Below, in pieces: positions 24,915 to 33,687 of a stretch of 64,000 bases of DNA. A program made the position numbers and the translations under genes. This stretch comes from Winogradskyella tangerina (GTDB taxonomy: Bacteria; Bacteroidota; Bacteroidia; Flavobacteriales; Flavobacteriaceae), in contig NZ_QERF01000004.1 of the NCBI RefSeq assembly GCF_003260205.1, positions 248,001-312,000 of the forward strand, in the 5' to 3' direction. The stretch's first letter is position 1. Each line of letters starts with the position of its first letter. The notes below the pieces were generated by a model. That model made no database searches, was not told the DNA's origin, and saw only the letters and a list, made by a program, of their open reading frames with translations.

Positions 24915-27425
24915 CTACATCTGTCCTCTAAAGAAAATGGCATTCATTAGTAGTTTGTTTGTGCCGTACCAAAACGCTCTGAAGTTAGTATTATCTGTCA
25001 AAGCAACGATTTTACCGCGACCAATACGTCCAATTTTTAGTGGCACTGAAAGGCTGAGACTATCTAAATTTTCTTCAGAAATATAACCGCTTAATAATGG
25101 GTTTTTAGTGTATTGTATTGGGTTGTCATAACTATTTTTACTAGGCTTAATAAATAGGGTTGTGTTTCTAAACATAGCCAATTTATCATTCTTAAATCCG
25201 AAACTAATAGGATGTGACCGATCAATATCAGTTTCAAAAATGGCACCACCAATGACTTGGGCTCCTCTAAAATTGCCACGTTGTTCGAAGGTGATGTCTT
25301 TAGCTTCAATAGAATTGCGCTTTTTGAAATCAACTTTCATTAATTCTTTTGAATTCAACCATCTAACGGCATTTCTATAAGCTACTAGAGTGCCACCATT
25401 TTGAATCCAGCCTTTTAATTTTTCGGTATTTCCGTCATTTAACCCTGAAAAGGAATTCACCATAATTATGGTATTGTATCGACTAAGATCGGCACGTCCA
25501 AAATTCTTTGTATCTAACTTCGTTGCAATTATATCGTACCTCGTATCTAGTAAATGCCAAATCTCACCGGCATCGTAAGAGGTCATACCATCACCGACGA
25601 GAAGCGCAATTTTTGGAAGACTAAGCGTTCTAAAATTATTACTACCAAGATCAATTCCGTCATTTAAACCTGTAGAAACAGCATCGATAGTAACGTGGCT
25701 TTCTTTGGCCGCTTTATTTAAAAATGAATATAACTCACTCGTAGATAGGTTCTGATTTTTTGCAGGTACCATGATGGTTCCGTATTCATACGACTTCCCA
25801 TTAGCATTGAAATTTTTCATGCTAACCTTGGCTCTCAATCCTTTTCTGAGGATTTTATTTAGAAGTTTAGGAGTGTAATATTCATTCCATGCAAAAAGGT
25901 AGGCGTATTCACTTTTTGAAGTCACACCACCTTCGCGATGTTTTAGATTCACTACTTCATCTCCAGCATTAGTTGTTGTTGTTTCAGCATAATCCAAATT
26001 GAACGCTAAAGGGAAAGTCCATGCCGATATATCATAAAACAAACTATCTTGAAACGTCGTGCGCTTTTCGAACATGGCATTTATGAGACGTGTATTTTTC
26101 TGATTTTTAGGAACGATGTAACTATAACCTTTTTTGTAGGTCTTTCCGTCCTTGGTGAAATCAGATTTGATATCGTGAAATTTGATCTTATGACGCTTTA
26201 AAATTTCAGCCAGATGGTAAGTCTTTGCTGCATCTTTTTCATCTCCAAAAACTATGGCTTTGTTACCTTCTTTTGAAGCTTCATTACGAGCGTTTTTGTA
26301 GAAATTATGTTGATATTCTAAAATCTCTTTACGCATGCCATTAGCCGCTTCAAGTGTAGATAATGCTGCTGTGAATTGATTTCTTATCGTGAATGGAAAA
26401 GTTAATAAGCCATTATTACTTTCCTGAACATGTCCACGAGAGCTAGCTTGTTCAAAAAGAATTCCAATTCCACCATTAATATCTGGGAAGGTAGAGCCTT
26501 TTCCATAGTAGAAATCGTCGAAACTCTCTTCAGAATAATATAAAGAACCGATCTTATCGAGAGCTTTGGCATGATATTCAGCAATTCCTTTCGTGAGCTC
26601 CTGATTCATCTTAGGTGTCAAAGGATGCGTTCTTGAAGGAATTCCGGGCTGAAAAAAGAAACTTGAATTTGTGCCCATTTCATGATGATCTGTGAGGATA
26701 TTAGGCATCCATTTGTGAAACGTTTCAATTCGTGCTCTAGATTCAGGTAATTGTGCTGGTAACCAATCTCTGTTGAGATCAAACCAATAGTGATTTGTGC
26801 GTCCGCCAGGCCAAACTTCGCTATATTCTCTGTCATTTGGATCTGGATTAAGATTCACATTCCTATTGGTATTTGCCCAGTACGCAAAGCGTTGCAGACC
26901 ATCTGGATTTAAAGAAGGGTCAAAAAGGATAACCGTATTATTTAATAGGTCGTCAATCTTCTGACCTTCTCCTGCCGCGAGATAATAGGCCACGGCTAAA
27001 CCAGCATTGGCGCCGCTAGGTTCATTACCGTGAATAGAAAACCCTTGATAAACGACAATTGGTCTATTGTCTGCATTTGCTACATCAGATTCGGTAGCAG
27101 AAACATGCGAACTTCTAATATTGTCTAAATTCTGATGATTAGCTGGTGAGGTAATGGTTAGAAGGATTATGGGTCTGTCCTCAAAGGTTTTGCCACGATC
27201 TTCAATCGTAATTCTATCAGAAGCATCGGCTAAAGCATACATATATTGAACAAGCTTATCGTGGGTGATATGCCATTCGCCAACCTCGTGACCAATCACA
27301 CTTTGAGGTGTTGGTATACTTGGGTTGTACTGTACATCCTGAGGGAGATAATAAGATAAATCGGTTTGTGAAAATGAAAAAAAAGTCGATACGACTAAAA
27401 TGAAAAATAGGGCAGAGCGCTGCAT
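24915..27425 (-). CDS. M14 family zinc carboxypeptidase, secreted
   Basis: 836 residues with a signal peptide (1-19). The M14 domain carries the zinc ligands in SIHGNEPSGAN (H132, E135) and a later His in TDHHEMG, with the substrate-binding DLNRDW and the general-base Glu in LFEQASSRGH. After the peptidase domain (to about 370) comes a long C-terminal half containing a class I glutamine amidotransferase-like fold (around 600-700: IALLVGDGMTSYDAGEIWHLL, GWIQNGGTLVAYRNAVRWL). This two-part build is common in Bacteroidota. It would trim peptides in the periplasm. The stop lies beside heptamer locus 2. Confidence 0.92.
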   Translation of the reverse strand: MQRSALFFILVVSTFFSFSQTDLSYYLPQDVQYNPSIPTPQSVIGHEVGEWHITHDKLVQYMYALADASDRITIEDRGKTFEDRPIILLTITSPANHQNLDNIRSSHVSATESDVANADNRPIVVYQGFSIHGNEPSGANAGLAVAYYLAAGEGQKIDDLLNNTVILFDPSLNPDGLQRFAYWANTNRNVNLNPDPNDREYSEVWPGGRTNHYWFDLNRDWLPAQLPESRARIETFHKWMPNILTDHHEMGTNSSFFFQPGIPSRTHPLTPKMNQELTKGIAEYHAKALDKIGSLYYSEESFDDFYYGKGSTFPDINGGIGILFEQASSRGHVQESNNGLLTFPFTIRNQFTAALSTLEAANGMRKEILEYQHNFYKNARNEASKEGNKAIVFGDEKDAAKTYHLAEILKRHKIKFHDIKSDFTKDGKTYKKGYSYIVPKNQKNTRLINAMFEKRTTFQDSLFYDISAWTFPLAFNLDYAETTTTNAGDEVVNLKHREGGVTSKSEYAYLFAWNEYYTPKLLNKILRKGLRAKVSMKNFNANGKSYEYGTIMVPAKNQNLSTSELYSFLNKAAKESHVTIDAVSTGLNDGIDLGSNNFRTLSLPKIALLVGDGMTSYDAGEIWHLLDTRYDIIATKLDTKNFGRADLSRYNTIIMVNSFSGLNDGNTEKLKGWIQNGGTLVAYRNAVRWLNSKELMKVDFKKRNSIEAKDITFEQRGNFRGAQVIGGAIFETDIDRSHPISFGFKNDKLAMFRNTTLFIKPSKNSYDNPIQYTKNPLLSGYISEENLDSLSLSVPLKIGRIGRGKIVALTDNTNFRAFWYGTNKLLMNAIFFRGQM

Positions 27426-27456
27426 AAAATTAAAAGTTGGTGAAGTGCTAAAATTA

Positions 27457-27487
27457 AAAAAACCGTTACGAAGCGTAACGGTTTTTT
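27457..27487 (-). terminator. Rho-independent terminator of the DUF3276 gene
   Basis: Perfect 14-bp stem AAAAAACCGTTACG / CGTAACGGTTTTTT with an AAG loop, 25 nt after the DUF3276 stop and before the M14 start on the same strand. Confidence 0.9.
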
Positions 27488-27511
27488 ATTATAATTTAAC
27501 AGAATTGTTTT

Positions 27512-27901
27512 CTAAATATCTTCAAAACTGATATCGGTAAAACTATCTGTGCCTTGCGTGTCTTCAGGTGTTTTTGCTTCTTGCGCTACAAAATCATCTT
27601 CGCGTTTAAAGTCTTTTTGATGACGCTCGCTAATGACCTCTTCACCTTTTTCACTAATAATATAATCGGTCATTTCAGCTAAAATTTCTCTAAACTCAGA
27701 GAAGTCTTCCTTGTACAGGTAAATTTTATGCTTTTTATAATGAAAGGAACCGTCGTCGTTCGTGAATTTTTTACTTTCAGTTATGGTTAAGTAGTAATCT
27801 CCGGCTTTTGTCGCTCTAACATCAAAGAAATAAGTTCGTCTTCCTGCGCGTAAAACTTTTGAATATATCTCTTCTTTATCCATCATTCCATAGTCGCTCA
27901 T
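27512..27901 (-). CDS. DUF3276 / PUR-alpha-like nucleic acid binding protein
   Basis: 129 residues. The PUR-like beta-beta-beta-beta-alpha unit is at about 8-85: YSKVLRAGRRTYFFDVRAT, GDYYLTITESKKF, YKKHKIYLYKEDFSEFREIL. The C-terminal 35 residues are acidic and disordered. A homologous protein in Borrelia (BpuR) binds DNA and RNA; by family this one is a small regulator or nucleic acid binder specific to Bacteroidota. It is transcribed alone or after the ABC exporter gene (62 bp upstream) and ends in a strong terminator. Confidence 0.88.
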   Translation of the reverse strand: MSDYGMMDKEEIYSKVLRAGRRTYFFDVRATKAGDYYLTITESKKFTNDDGSFHYKKHKIYLYKEDFSEFREILAEMTDYIISEKGEEVISERHQKDFKREDDFVAQEAKTPEDTQGTDSFTDISFEDI

Positions 27902-27963
27902 AAATCAGGCTTTTTTTAAATTTCCACTCAAAAATCTAAAAAAAAAGTAAACTAACAAATATT

Positions 27964-29721
27964 TTATTGTATTTCTTTTTCGGAGAGCTGTTTTGTATAA
28001 AGTTCCTTGTAATAACCTTCAACATTTATGAGGTTTTCATGGTTTCCGCTCTGAATTATTTCACCATCTTCAAGAACAATTATATGATCCGCATTTTTAG
28101 CTGAAGATACGCGATGACTCACAATGATTGTTGTTTTGTCTTTGGTAAGTTTAACAAGATTCTTAAGGATTTTTTCTTCAGTTTCGGTATCTACAGCAGA
28201 GAGGCAATCATCGAAGAGAAGAATTTCAGGTTTTTTAATGATGGCTCTAGCAATAGAAACACGTTGTTTCTGGCCACCCGATAGTGTTATTCCACGTTCT
28301 CCCAAAATTGTATCATAACCTTCCTTAAATCCAATGATGTTTTTGTGTACTCTTGCATTTTTTGCCGCCTCATACACCTCCTCATCAGTGGCATCTTCTT
28401 TCCCAAACTTGATATTGTTTTTGATCGTGTCAGAAAATAAAAAGGCATCCTGCGGCACATAACCAATGCTTGTTCGCAGACTTATAAGGTTGAGGTCTGA
28501 AATGTTCAGTCCGTCTACCATTACATTTCCGTTATCAATATCGTATAGACGGCCTATGAGATCGAGAATTGTAGATTTTCCTGAGCCTGTTTTACCCAGT
28601 ATGGCTAGAGTTTGACCAGATTTTAAAGTGAAACTAACATTTTTCAGTGCTTCTATATTAGTATCCGGATAGGTGAAAGACACATTCTTAAAATCGATAT
28701 CTCCCTTTATTGGGGTTAATGTGTTGTTTTTATTTTGAATTTCAGGCTCCGTTTTCAAAAACTCATTGATACGTTCTTGTGATGCTTCGGCTTGCTGTAC
28801 CAATGAAGTCACCCAACCAACGGTTGCTACGGGCCACGTAAGCATGTTTACATAAATGATAAATTCAGCAATAGTACCAATCTGTTCAATTTCACCATTC
28901 ATATATTGTAAACCTCCTATGTAAATCACAATGAGATTACTGATCCCGATGAGTAAGATCATTAACGGAAAAAATAAGGCCTGAACTTTAGTAAGGTTAA
29001 TTTGCTTCTGTCTATTTTCTATCGAAAGATCTTCAAATTCTGAATTGGTTTTCGGTTCTATTCCGTATGATTTAATTACTGAAATACCACTAAAGGTTTC
29101 CTGTGCATAAGTTGATAAAGTCGACAATGACTGTTGAACGATTGTACTTCTTTTATTTATAAGTCTACTTAAATTATAAATAGCTATTGAAAGAATTGGC
29201 AGTGGTAAAAGCGTATACAATGTTAGTTTTGGTGCTGTACTAATCATGTAAATTATTGCCACTGTAAATAAGGTTACCGTATTAATGCTATACATTAATG
29301 CTGGGCCGGCATACATTCTTACTTTTCCAACATCTTCGCTGATGCGATTCATGAGATCACCAGTACGATTCGACTTGTAAAAATTTAGAGACAACACCTG
29401 ATAATGCTGGTAGATCTCATTCTTTAGATCATACTCTATGTAACGAGATACATTAATTATGGTCTGACGCATTAAAAAGGTAAATAAACCAGCAATTACA
29501 GCAGCACCGACGATATAGGCAATATCAGTAATTAAGGCCGTTTTAAAAACCTCATAAGAGATCTTACCACCTAATCTGTCGGAAATGACATTAATGGCAT
29601 CGCCAACAAATCGTGGTGTAAAAAGAACAAAGATCTTTGCTACGACTGTGATTATAACACCGATGATTAATCGGTATCTGTACTTATAAAAATATTTATT
29701 AAGATGCTTGAGTGCTTTCAT
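27964..29721 (-). CDS. ABC exporter half-transporter (MsbA/BmrA-like)
   Basis: 585 residues. Six-helix exporter membrane domain (about 15-310), then ATPase domain: Walker A GKTGSGKST (about 375-383), Q-loop IGYVPQDAFLFSDTI, signature LSGGQKQR, Walker B ILLFDDCLSAVD, H-loop IIVSHRVSS. Instead of the usual catalytic Glu after Walker B there is Asp followed by Cys (LLFDDCLS). The homodimer would export lipids, drugs or peptides; the substrate is unknown. A TTG-N17-TAnnTTTG promoter lies 16 nt upstream of the start. Confidence 0.93.
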   Translation of the reverse strand: MKALKHLNKYFYKYRYRLIIGVIITVVAKIFVLFTPRFVGDAINVISDRLGGKISYEVFKTALITDIAYIVGAAVIAGLFTFLMRQTIINVSRYIEYDLKNEIYQHYQVLSLNFYKSNRTGDLMNRISEDVGKVRMYAGPALMYSINTVTLFTVAIIYMISTAPKLTLYTLLPLPILSIAIYNLSRLINKRSTIVQQSLSTLSTYAQETFSGISVIKSYGIEPKTNSEFEDLSIENRQKQINLTKVQALFFPLMILLIGISNLIVIYIGGLQYMNGEIEQIGTIAEFIIYVNMLTWPVATVGWVTSLVQQAEASQERINEFLKTEPEIQNKNNTLTPIKGDIDFKNVSFTYPDTNIEALKNVSFTLKSGQTLAILGKTGSGKSTILDLIGRLYDIDNGNVMVDGLNISDLNLISLRTSIGYVPQDAFLFSDTIKNNIKFGKEDATDEEVYEAAKNARVHKNIIGFKEGYDTILGERGITLSGGQKQRVSIARAIIKKPEILLFDDCLSAVDTETEEKILKNLVKLTKDKTTIIVSHRVSSAKNADHIIVLEDGEIIQSGNHENLINVEGYYKELYTKQLSEKEIQ

Positions 29722-29737
29722 TGTGCGTTTGGTCAGT

Positions 29738-29765
29738 CAAAAGTATTACGATTATCTTATTTCAA
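29738..29765 (-). promoter_or_regulatory. Promoter of the ABC exporter gene
   Basis: On the minus strand: TTG (29765-29763), 17-nt spacer, TACTTTTG (29745-29738), matching TTG-N17-23-TAnnTTTG. It lies back to back with the leucine dehydrogenase promoter. Confidence 0.65.
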
Positions 29766-29774
29766 CGTTAATAT

Positions 29775-29806
29775 TTTGCTAATCCTCTAATAATAATTTA
29801 TTTTTG
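29775..29806 (+). promoter_or_regulatory. Promoter of the leucine dehydrogenase gene
   Basis: TTTG (29775-29778), 20-nt spacer, TATTTTTG (29799-29806): a near-perfect Bacteroidota promoter. The leader to the ATG at 29853 would be about 43 nt. Confidence 0.75.
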
Positions 29807-29852
29807 CTCGCTGTTTTTAGATAATCTTCAAACAGCCTTAATCTAAATCTCA

Positions 29853-30956
29853 ATGACTTCAGAAATCATAAGCTCTAAGGAGCTTTCAAAAGCGGATCCA
29901 GTATTTGGTCAAAACTCATTTGATGACCATGAGCAGATCGTTTTTTGTAACGACAAAGATACTGGTTTAAAAGCTATAATTGGCATCCATAATACGGTTT
30001 TAGGTCCTGCTCTTGGTGGTACCAGAATGTGGAATTATGAAAATGAGTGGGCAGCGTTAAATGACGTTTTACGCTTATCTCGAGGAATGACCTATAAATC
30101 TGCAATTACCGGATTAAACCTTGGTGGTGGAAAAGCCGTAATAATAGGAGATGCTAAAACTCAAAAAACACCGGAATTAATGCGTCGCTTTGGCGAGTTT
30201 GTTCACTCTTTGAGTGGAAGATATATTACAGCTGAAGACGTTGGTATGGCAACTGCTGATATGGATACTGTAAGAGAGGTAACGCCATATGTAACCGGTA
30301 TTTCTCAAAATAAAGGTGGTGCAGGAAACCCGTCTCCAATCACGGCCTATGGTGTGTTTATGGGAATGAAAGCAGCTGCTAAATTTAAATTTGGTTCAGA
30401 TGTTTTAGAAGATAAGAAGGTATTTGTTCAAGGTATTGGAAATGTTGGTGAAGCATTGGTAGAGCACTTAAGTAATGAAGGTGCTAAGGTCACGATTGCT
30501 GATATTAGTCAAGAACGCTTAGAAGAAGTGAGCTCCAAGTACGGCGTTAATATCTATAACGGTAGCGATATTTACAGCGAAGCCATGGATATTTATGCAC
30601 CATGTGCTTTAGGCGCAACGATCAATGACGAAACAATCCATAAGTTGCAAGCAAAAATAATTGCCGGCGCTGCAAATAACCAGTTAGCAGAAGAAAATAA
30701 ACACGGTAGATTACTACAAGAACGAGGTATTGTTTATGCTCCAGACTTTTTGATTAATGCAGGTGGAATTATCAATGTTTATGCTGAGTTAGAGAACTAC
30801 GACAGACAAGAAATAATGCGTAAAACTGAAAATATTTATAATACAACTTTAGAGATTCTTGAAAATGCTCAAGCTAATGCGATAACAACACACGAAGCTG
30901 CGTTTAGTATTGCTCGAGATCGTATTGATACACGTAAAAGAGAAAACTCTAAATAA
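29853..30956 (+). CDS. Leucine dehydrogenase (Glu/Leu/Phe/Val dehydrogenase family)
   Basis: 367 residues. The catalytic lysine segment LGGGKAVIIGD (about 90-100), GLGG-type glycine run LGPALGGTRMW, active-site Asp region ITAEDVGMATADMD, and Rossmann motif VQGIGNVGEALVEHL (about 190-204). It deaminates branched-chain amino acids with NAD+ to 2-oxo acids, the first step of their breakdown. Length fits leucine rather than glutamate dehydrogenases. The HMG-CoA-lyase-like gene at 46222 could act later in leucine catabolism, though it is unlinked. Confidence 0.92.
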   Translation: MTSEIISSKELSKADPVFGQNSFDDHEQIVFCNDKDTGLKAIIGIHNTVLGPALGGTRMWNYENEWAALNDVLRLSRGMTYKSAITGLNLGGGKAVIIGDAKTQKTPELMRRFGEFVHSLSGRYITAEDVGMATADMDTVREVTPYVTGISQNKGGAGNPSPITAYGVFMGMKAAAKFKFGSDVLEDKKVFVQGIGNVGEALVEHLSNEGAKVTIADISQERLEEVSSKYGVNIYNGSDIYSEAMDIYAPCALGATINDETIHKLQAKIIAGAANNQLAEENKHGRLLQERGIVYAPDFLINAGGIINVYAELENYDRQEIMRKTENIYNTTLEILENAQANAITTHEAAFSIARDRIDTRKRENSK

Positions 30957-30979
30957 TTTTTTTCAGAATTAAATAATAG

Positions 30980-30987
30980 TATTTTTG
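30980..30987 (+). promoter_or_regulatory. -7 promoter element (TATTTTTG) upstream of nusB
   Basis: Exact TAnnTTTG; only a T-run (30957-30963) lies in the -33 zone. A transcript starting about 4 nt later would begin inside the left arm of the hairpin at 30989-31017. Confidence 0.4.
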
Positions 30988-30988
30988 C

Positions 30989-31017
30989 AAGGTGAATCTT
31001 AGTGGTTCACCTTTTTT
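30989..31017 (+). terminator. Rho-independent terminator of leucine dehydrogenase, overlapping the nusB promoter region
   Basis: Stem AAGGTGAA / TTCACCTT (8 bp, 9-nt loop) followed by TTTT, 32 nt after the leucine dehydrogenase stop and 29 nt before nusB. Confidence 0.7.
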
Positions 31018-31046
31018 AATAACCTACGTAACGCCGTTCTTTCTAG

Positions 31047-31991
31047 ATGCTCAATAGAAGACACATTAGAATAAAAGTCATGCAATCATTGTATGCTTTT
31101 AAAGGTCATGAAAGTGACGATTTGGTTAAAGACGAAAAGTTTTTACTTCATAGTCTCGATGGTATGCTAGATTTATATCTCACAATCATCGCATTACTTA
31201 CTGAAATTCATAAAAAGAGTAAGGATTACAATTCTAAGCTTCAAAAGAAACTGCTTAATTCTGACTCGGACCGCAACCCAAATACAAAGTTTGAAGACAA
31301 TCAATTGCTAAATTTAATTAGTAATAACAAAATGCTTCAAGAGGTCATTACTAAACGAAAATTGAATTTCTGGCATCTCGATTTTGAATATGTCGACATT
31401 CTTTTCAAAACCATTAGAACTAGTGCGTTGTATGATAGGTATTTGAATTCACCAGAAAATGGATTCAAACAAGATCAGCAATTTGTTATCGATATCTACA
31501 CCGAGATTATTGCGCCTAACGATAAGCTCTTTGATTATTTTGAAGACAAAAAGTTAACCTGGGTTGATGATTTTCCAGTTGTGAATACAGTATTGTTAAA
31601 ACTACTTCGCAAGGTAAAGCTAACTTCACCTGAAACAAAATTATTGCCAGAGCTATATAAGGATGAGGAAGACAAGGAGTTTGCAAAGGAACTTTTCAAA
31701 AAGACCATTCTTAATAATTCAAAATTTGATGAGGAGATATCAAAGAAAACTACAAACTGGGATACAGAACGTTTAGCCAGTTTAGACGGGTTATTATTGA
31801 AAATGGCTTTGTGTGAATTTCAAAAATTCCCATCCATTCCACATAAGGTAACAATAAATGAATATCTCGAGATAGCCAAGGAATATTCCACACCAAAAAG
31901 TAGTTTATTTATCAACGGAATACTGGATAAAATCGTCAAGGAATATCAATCACAAAATTTATATCCAAAAGCAGGTAGAGGTTTAATGTAG
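31047..31991 (+). CDS. nusB: Transcription antitermination factor NusB
   Basis: 314 residues, more than twice the size of E. coli NusB (139). The N-terminus MLNRRHIRIKVMQSLYAF carries the conserved RRxxRxxxxQxLYA motif; the C-terminal NusB fold (about 190-305) ends with the signature PHKVTINEYLEIAKEYSTPKSSLFINGILDKI. The middle part is a Bacteroidota-typical insertion. NusB with NusE binds boxA RNA in rRNA antitermination. It is the first gene of the nusB, DUF1573, yajC group, an order common in flavobacteria. Confidence 0.93.
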   Translation: MLNRRHIRIKVMQSLYAFKGHESDDLVKDEKFLLHSLDGMLDLYLTIIALLTEIHKKSKDYNSKLQKKLLNSDSDRNPNTKFEDNQLLNLISNNKMLQEVITKRKLNFWHLDFEYVDILFKTIRTSALYDRYLNSPENGFKQDQQFVIDIYTEIIAPNDKLFDYFEDKKLTWVDDFPVVNTVLLKLLRKVKLTSPETKLLPELYKDEEDKEFAKELFKKTILNNSKFDEEISKKTTNWDTERLASLDGLLLKMALCEFQKFPSIPHKVTINEYLEIAKEYSTPKSSLFINGILDKIVKEYQSQNLYPKAGRGLM

Positions 31992-32115
31992 TATGGCTTG
32001 TAGCGTTATTCTGGCAGAAACCTGTTAAGAGCAGGCTAAAAATTTTAATTGCTGGGAATAATTATTACCTTAGCCAACTGAAAAAATAGAGTATATTAAT
32101 TAAAAAATATAAGTA

Positions 32116-32673
32116 ATGAAAAAGGTAATCTTAGGACTTAGTGCTTTATGTATGATCGCTTTTACATCTTGTAAAGATAATGCAGCGAGTAAAGTGAATT
32201 CGGAAAATGTTGCTGTGGCAGCTGAAAGAGATGCTAATGCTGGCAACTTCCCAGTGATGGAAATGGACAAGATGGAGCACGATTTCGGAACCATAGTGAA
32301 TGGTACGCCGGTTGAAACTATCTTCAAGTACACAAACACAGGTAATTCAATGTTAGTAGTAAGTAACATTAAGAGTACATGTGGTTGTACAGTACCTTCA
32401 AACTACACTAAAGAAGTAGCACCTGGTCAAACAGGTCAGTTTACTGTGAAGTTTAATGGTAAAGGAAATGGAAAAGTTTCTAAATCTTTGACCATGACTA
32501 CAAATACCGAGAAAGGTACAGAGGTTGTGAAGATCACTGCAATGGTTGAGCAAGATCCAAACGCTCCTCAAAGGCAGCCAGGTAAAGCAACAATTAACCC
32601 GCTTTCTACTGGAGGTACAACTCAAGTAAAGACATCAACTCAACCAGGTCACGAAGGTCATAACCACAACTAA
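32116..32673 (+). CDS. DUF1573 domain lipoprotein
   Basis: 185 residues. Lipoprotein signal MKKVILGLSALCMIAFTSC (Cys 19). DUF1573 covers about 50-140: MEHDFGTIVNGTPVETIFKYTNTG, then SNIKSTCGCTVPSNYTKEVAPGQTG with the conserved CGCT motif, and an immunoglobulin-like end KSLTMTTNTEKGTEVVKITA. The tail is Gln/Pro/His-rich (GHEGHNHN) and might bind metal. Function unknown; widespread in Bacteroidota envelopes. It ends 9 nt before yajC. Confidence 0.9.
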   Translation: MKKVILGLSALCMIAFTSCKDNAASKVNSENVAVAAERDANAGNFPVMEMDKMEHDFGTIVNGTPVETIFKYTNTGNSMLVVSNIKSTCGCTVPSNYTKEVAPGQTGQFTVKFNGKGNGKVSKSLTMTTNTEKGTEVVKITAMVEQDPNAPQRQPGKATINPLSTGGTTQVKTSTQPGHEGHNHN

Positions 32674-32682
32674 TTGAATTAA

Positions 32683-32973
32683 ATGGAAGGATTAGGATCA
32701 TTTTTACCGTTTATAGCCATTTTTGCTGTGATGTATTTCTTTATGATTGCACCACAACTGAAACGCCAGAAACAAGAAAAAAAGTTTGCAAATGAGCTTA
32801 AACGCGGAGACCGTGTTATTACCAAAAGTGGTATGCATGGGAAGGTTGTAGATTTAAACGAAAAAGATCATAGCTGTGTTATTGAAACGTCAGCAGGTAA
32901 AATTAAGTTTGAACGCTCTGCAATTTCAATGGAGATGAGTAAAAAGCTAAATGCTCCAGCCAAGGCGAAGTAA
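32683..32973 (+). CDS. yajC: Preprotein translocase accessory subunit YajC
   Basis: 96 residues. One N-terminal membrane helix (about 6-24, FLPFIAIFAVMYFFMIAPQ) followed by the family signature RPQ-like KRQKQEKKFANELKRGDRVITKSGMHGKV. YajC joins SecDF in the inner membrane to aid Sec export. Followed by a strong terminator. Confidence 0.95.
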   Translation: MEGLGSFLPFIAIFAVMYFFMIAPQLKRQKQEKKFANELKRGDRVITKSGMHGKVVDLNEKDHSCVIETSAGKIKFERSAISMEMSKKLNAPAKAK

Positions 32974-33000
32974 AAGTGAATTCAATGCTTTAAAAATATC

Positions 33001-33029
33001 AAAAAGCCACTCGGATTGAGTGGCTTTTT
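33001..33029. terminator. Bidirectional rho-independent terminator
   Basis: Perfect 12-bp stem AAAAAGCCACTC / GAGTGGCTTTTT with a 5-nt loop, between convergent yajC and the YdeI-like gene (end 33034). Confidence 0.92.
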
Positions 33030-33033
33030 TTAT

Positions 33034-33633
33034 TTAGCAATTTTTGTATTTATCATTAAGGCCAACACCATTAATGATCATTGGTGTGATCTTTTCTATA
33101 CGCGAGTGTTTGGTCGCTTCGCGCTTTGCCTGATCGATGTACTCACAATATTCACGTTGCTTCCCAGGAGTTAAGGCATTGAATCCTGACTTGAGGTCGG
33201 CATTCGAATTAAATGCAGCTTCTAATTCTGAAGGAACAACCACAGGCTTAGATTGACGTTGAGGTTTAATCTCTTTGCCTGCCTTCTGATTAGCAATAGC
33301 CTCTTTCACATAAGATAACACCAAATCTTTATTAATATCTGCCTTGCTTTCAAAACGTATTTGTCTTAAGGCTTTAGTTTTACCTTCCTGCGCATTTACT
33401 AAGACGTTTTGGTCGTCTTTCAAAAAGACACCTTGAAAAAACCAAACACCAAAATGGTTTTTAAAAGCACCTAAACCAACTACATTTTTGCCATTGAGGC
33501 AATACGTCGGAGCACTCCATTTAATAGTTTCGTCGAGTTCTGTCGAATTTATGACGTCTCGAAGTATAGTAAGTTCTTCGCCAAAATGAGAGTTTGTTTC
33601 AATATATTCTTCTACTGAGTATACTTTTTTCAT
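33034..33633 (-). CDS. YdeI/DUF1801 family protein
   Basis: 199 residues, cytosolic. The N-terminal half is DUF1801-like (TIKWSAPTYCLNGKNVVGLGAFKNHFGVWFFQG, about 37-69) and the C-terminal half contains the YdeI-type AAFNSNADLKSGFNALTPGKQREYCEYIDQAKREATK (about 138-175, the end rich in R/K). Proteins of this build are annotated as OmpD-associated or bacteriocin-protection related, but no activity is established. Single gene, starts at ATG 33633. Confidence 0.85.
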   Translation of the reverse strand: MKKVYSVEEYIETNSHFGEELTILRDVINSTELDETIKWSAPTYCLNGKNVVGLGAFKNHFGVWFFQGVFLKDDQNVLVNAQEGKTKALRQIRFESKADINKDLVLSYVKEAIANQKAGKEIKPQRQSKPVVVPSELEAAFNSNADLKSGFNALTPGKQREYCEYIDQAKREATKHSRIEKITPMIINGVGLNDKYKNC

Positions 33634-33687
33634 AAGACTGCGTAATTGATATTAGTTAGACCGGTAAGTTAAGAAATAGAAATGTTG

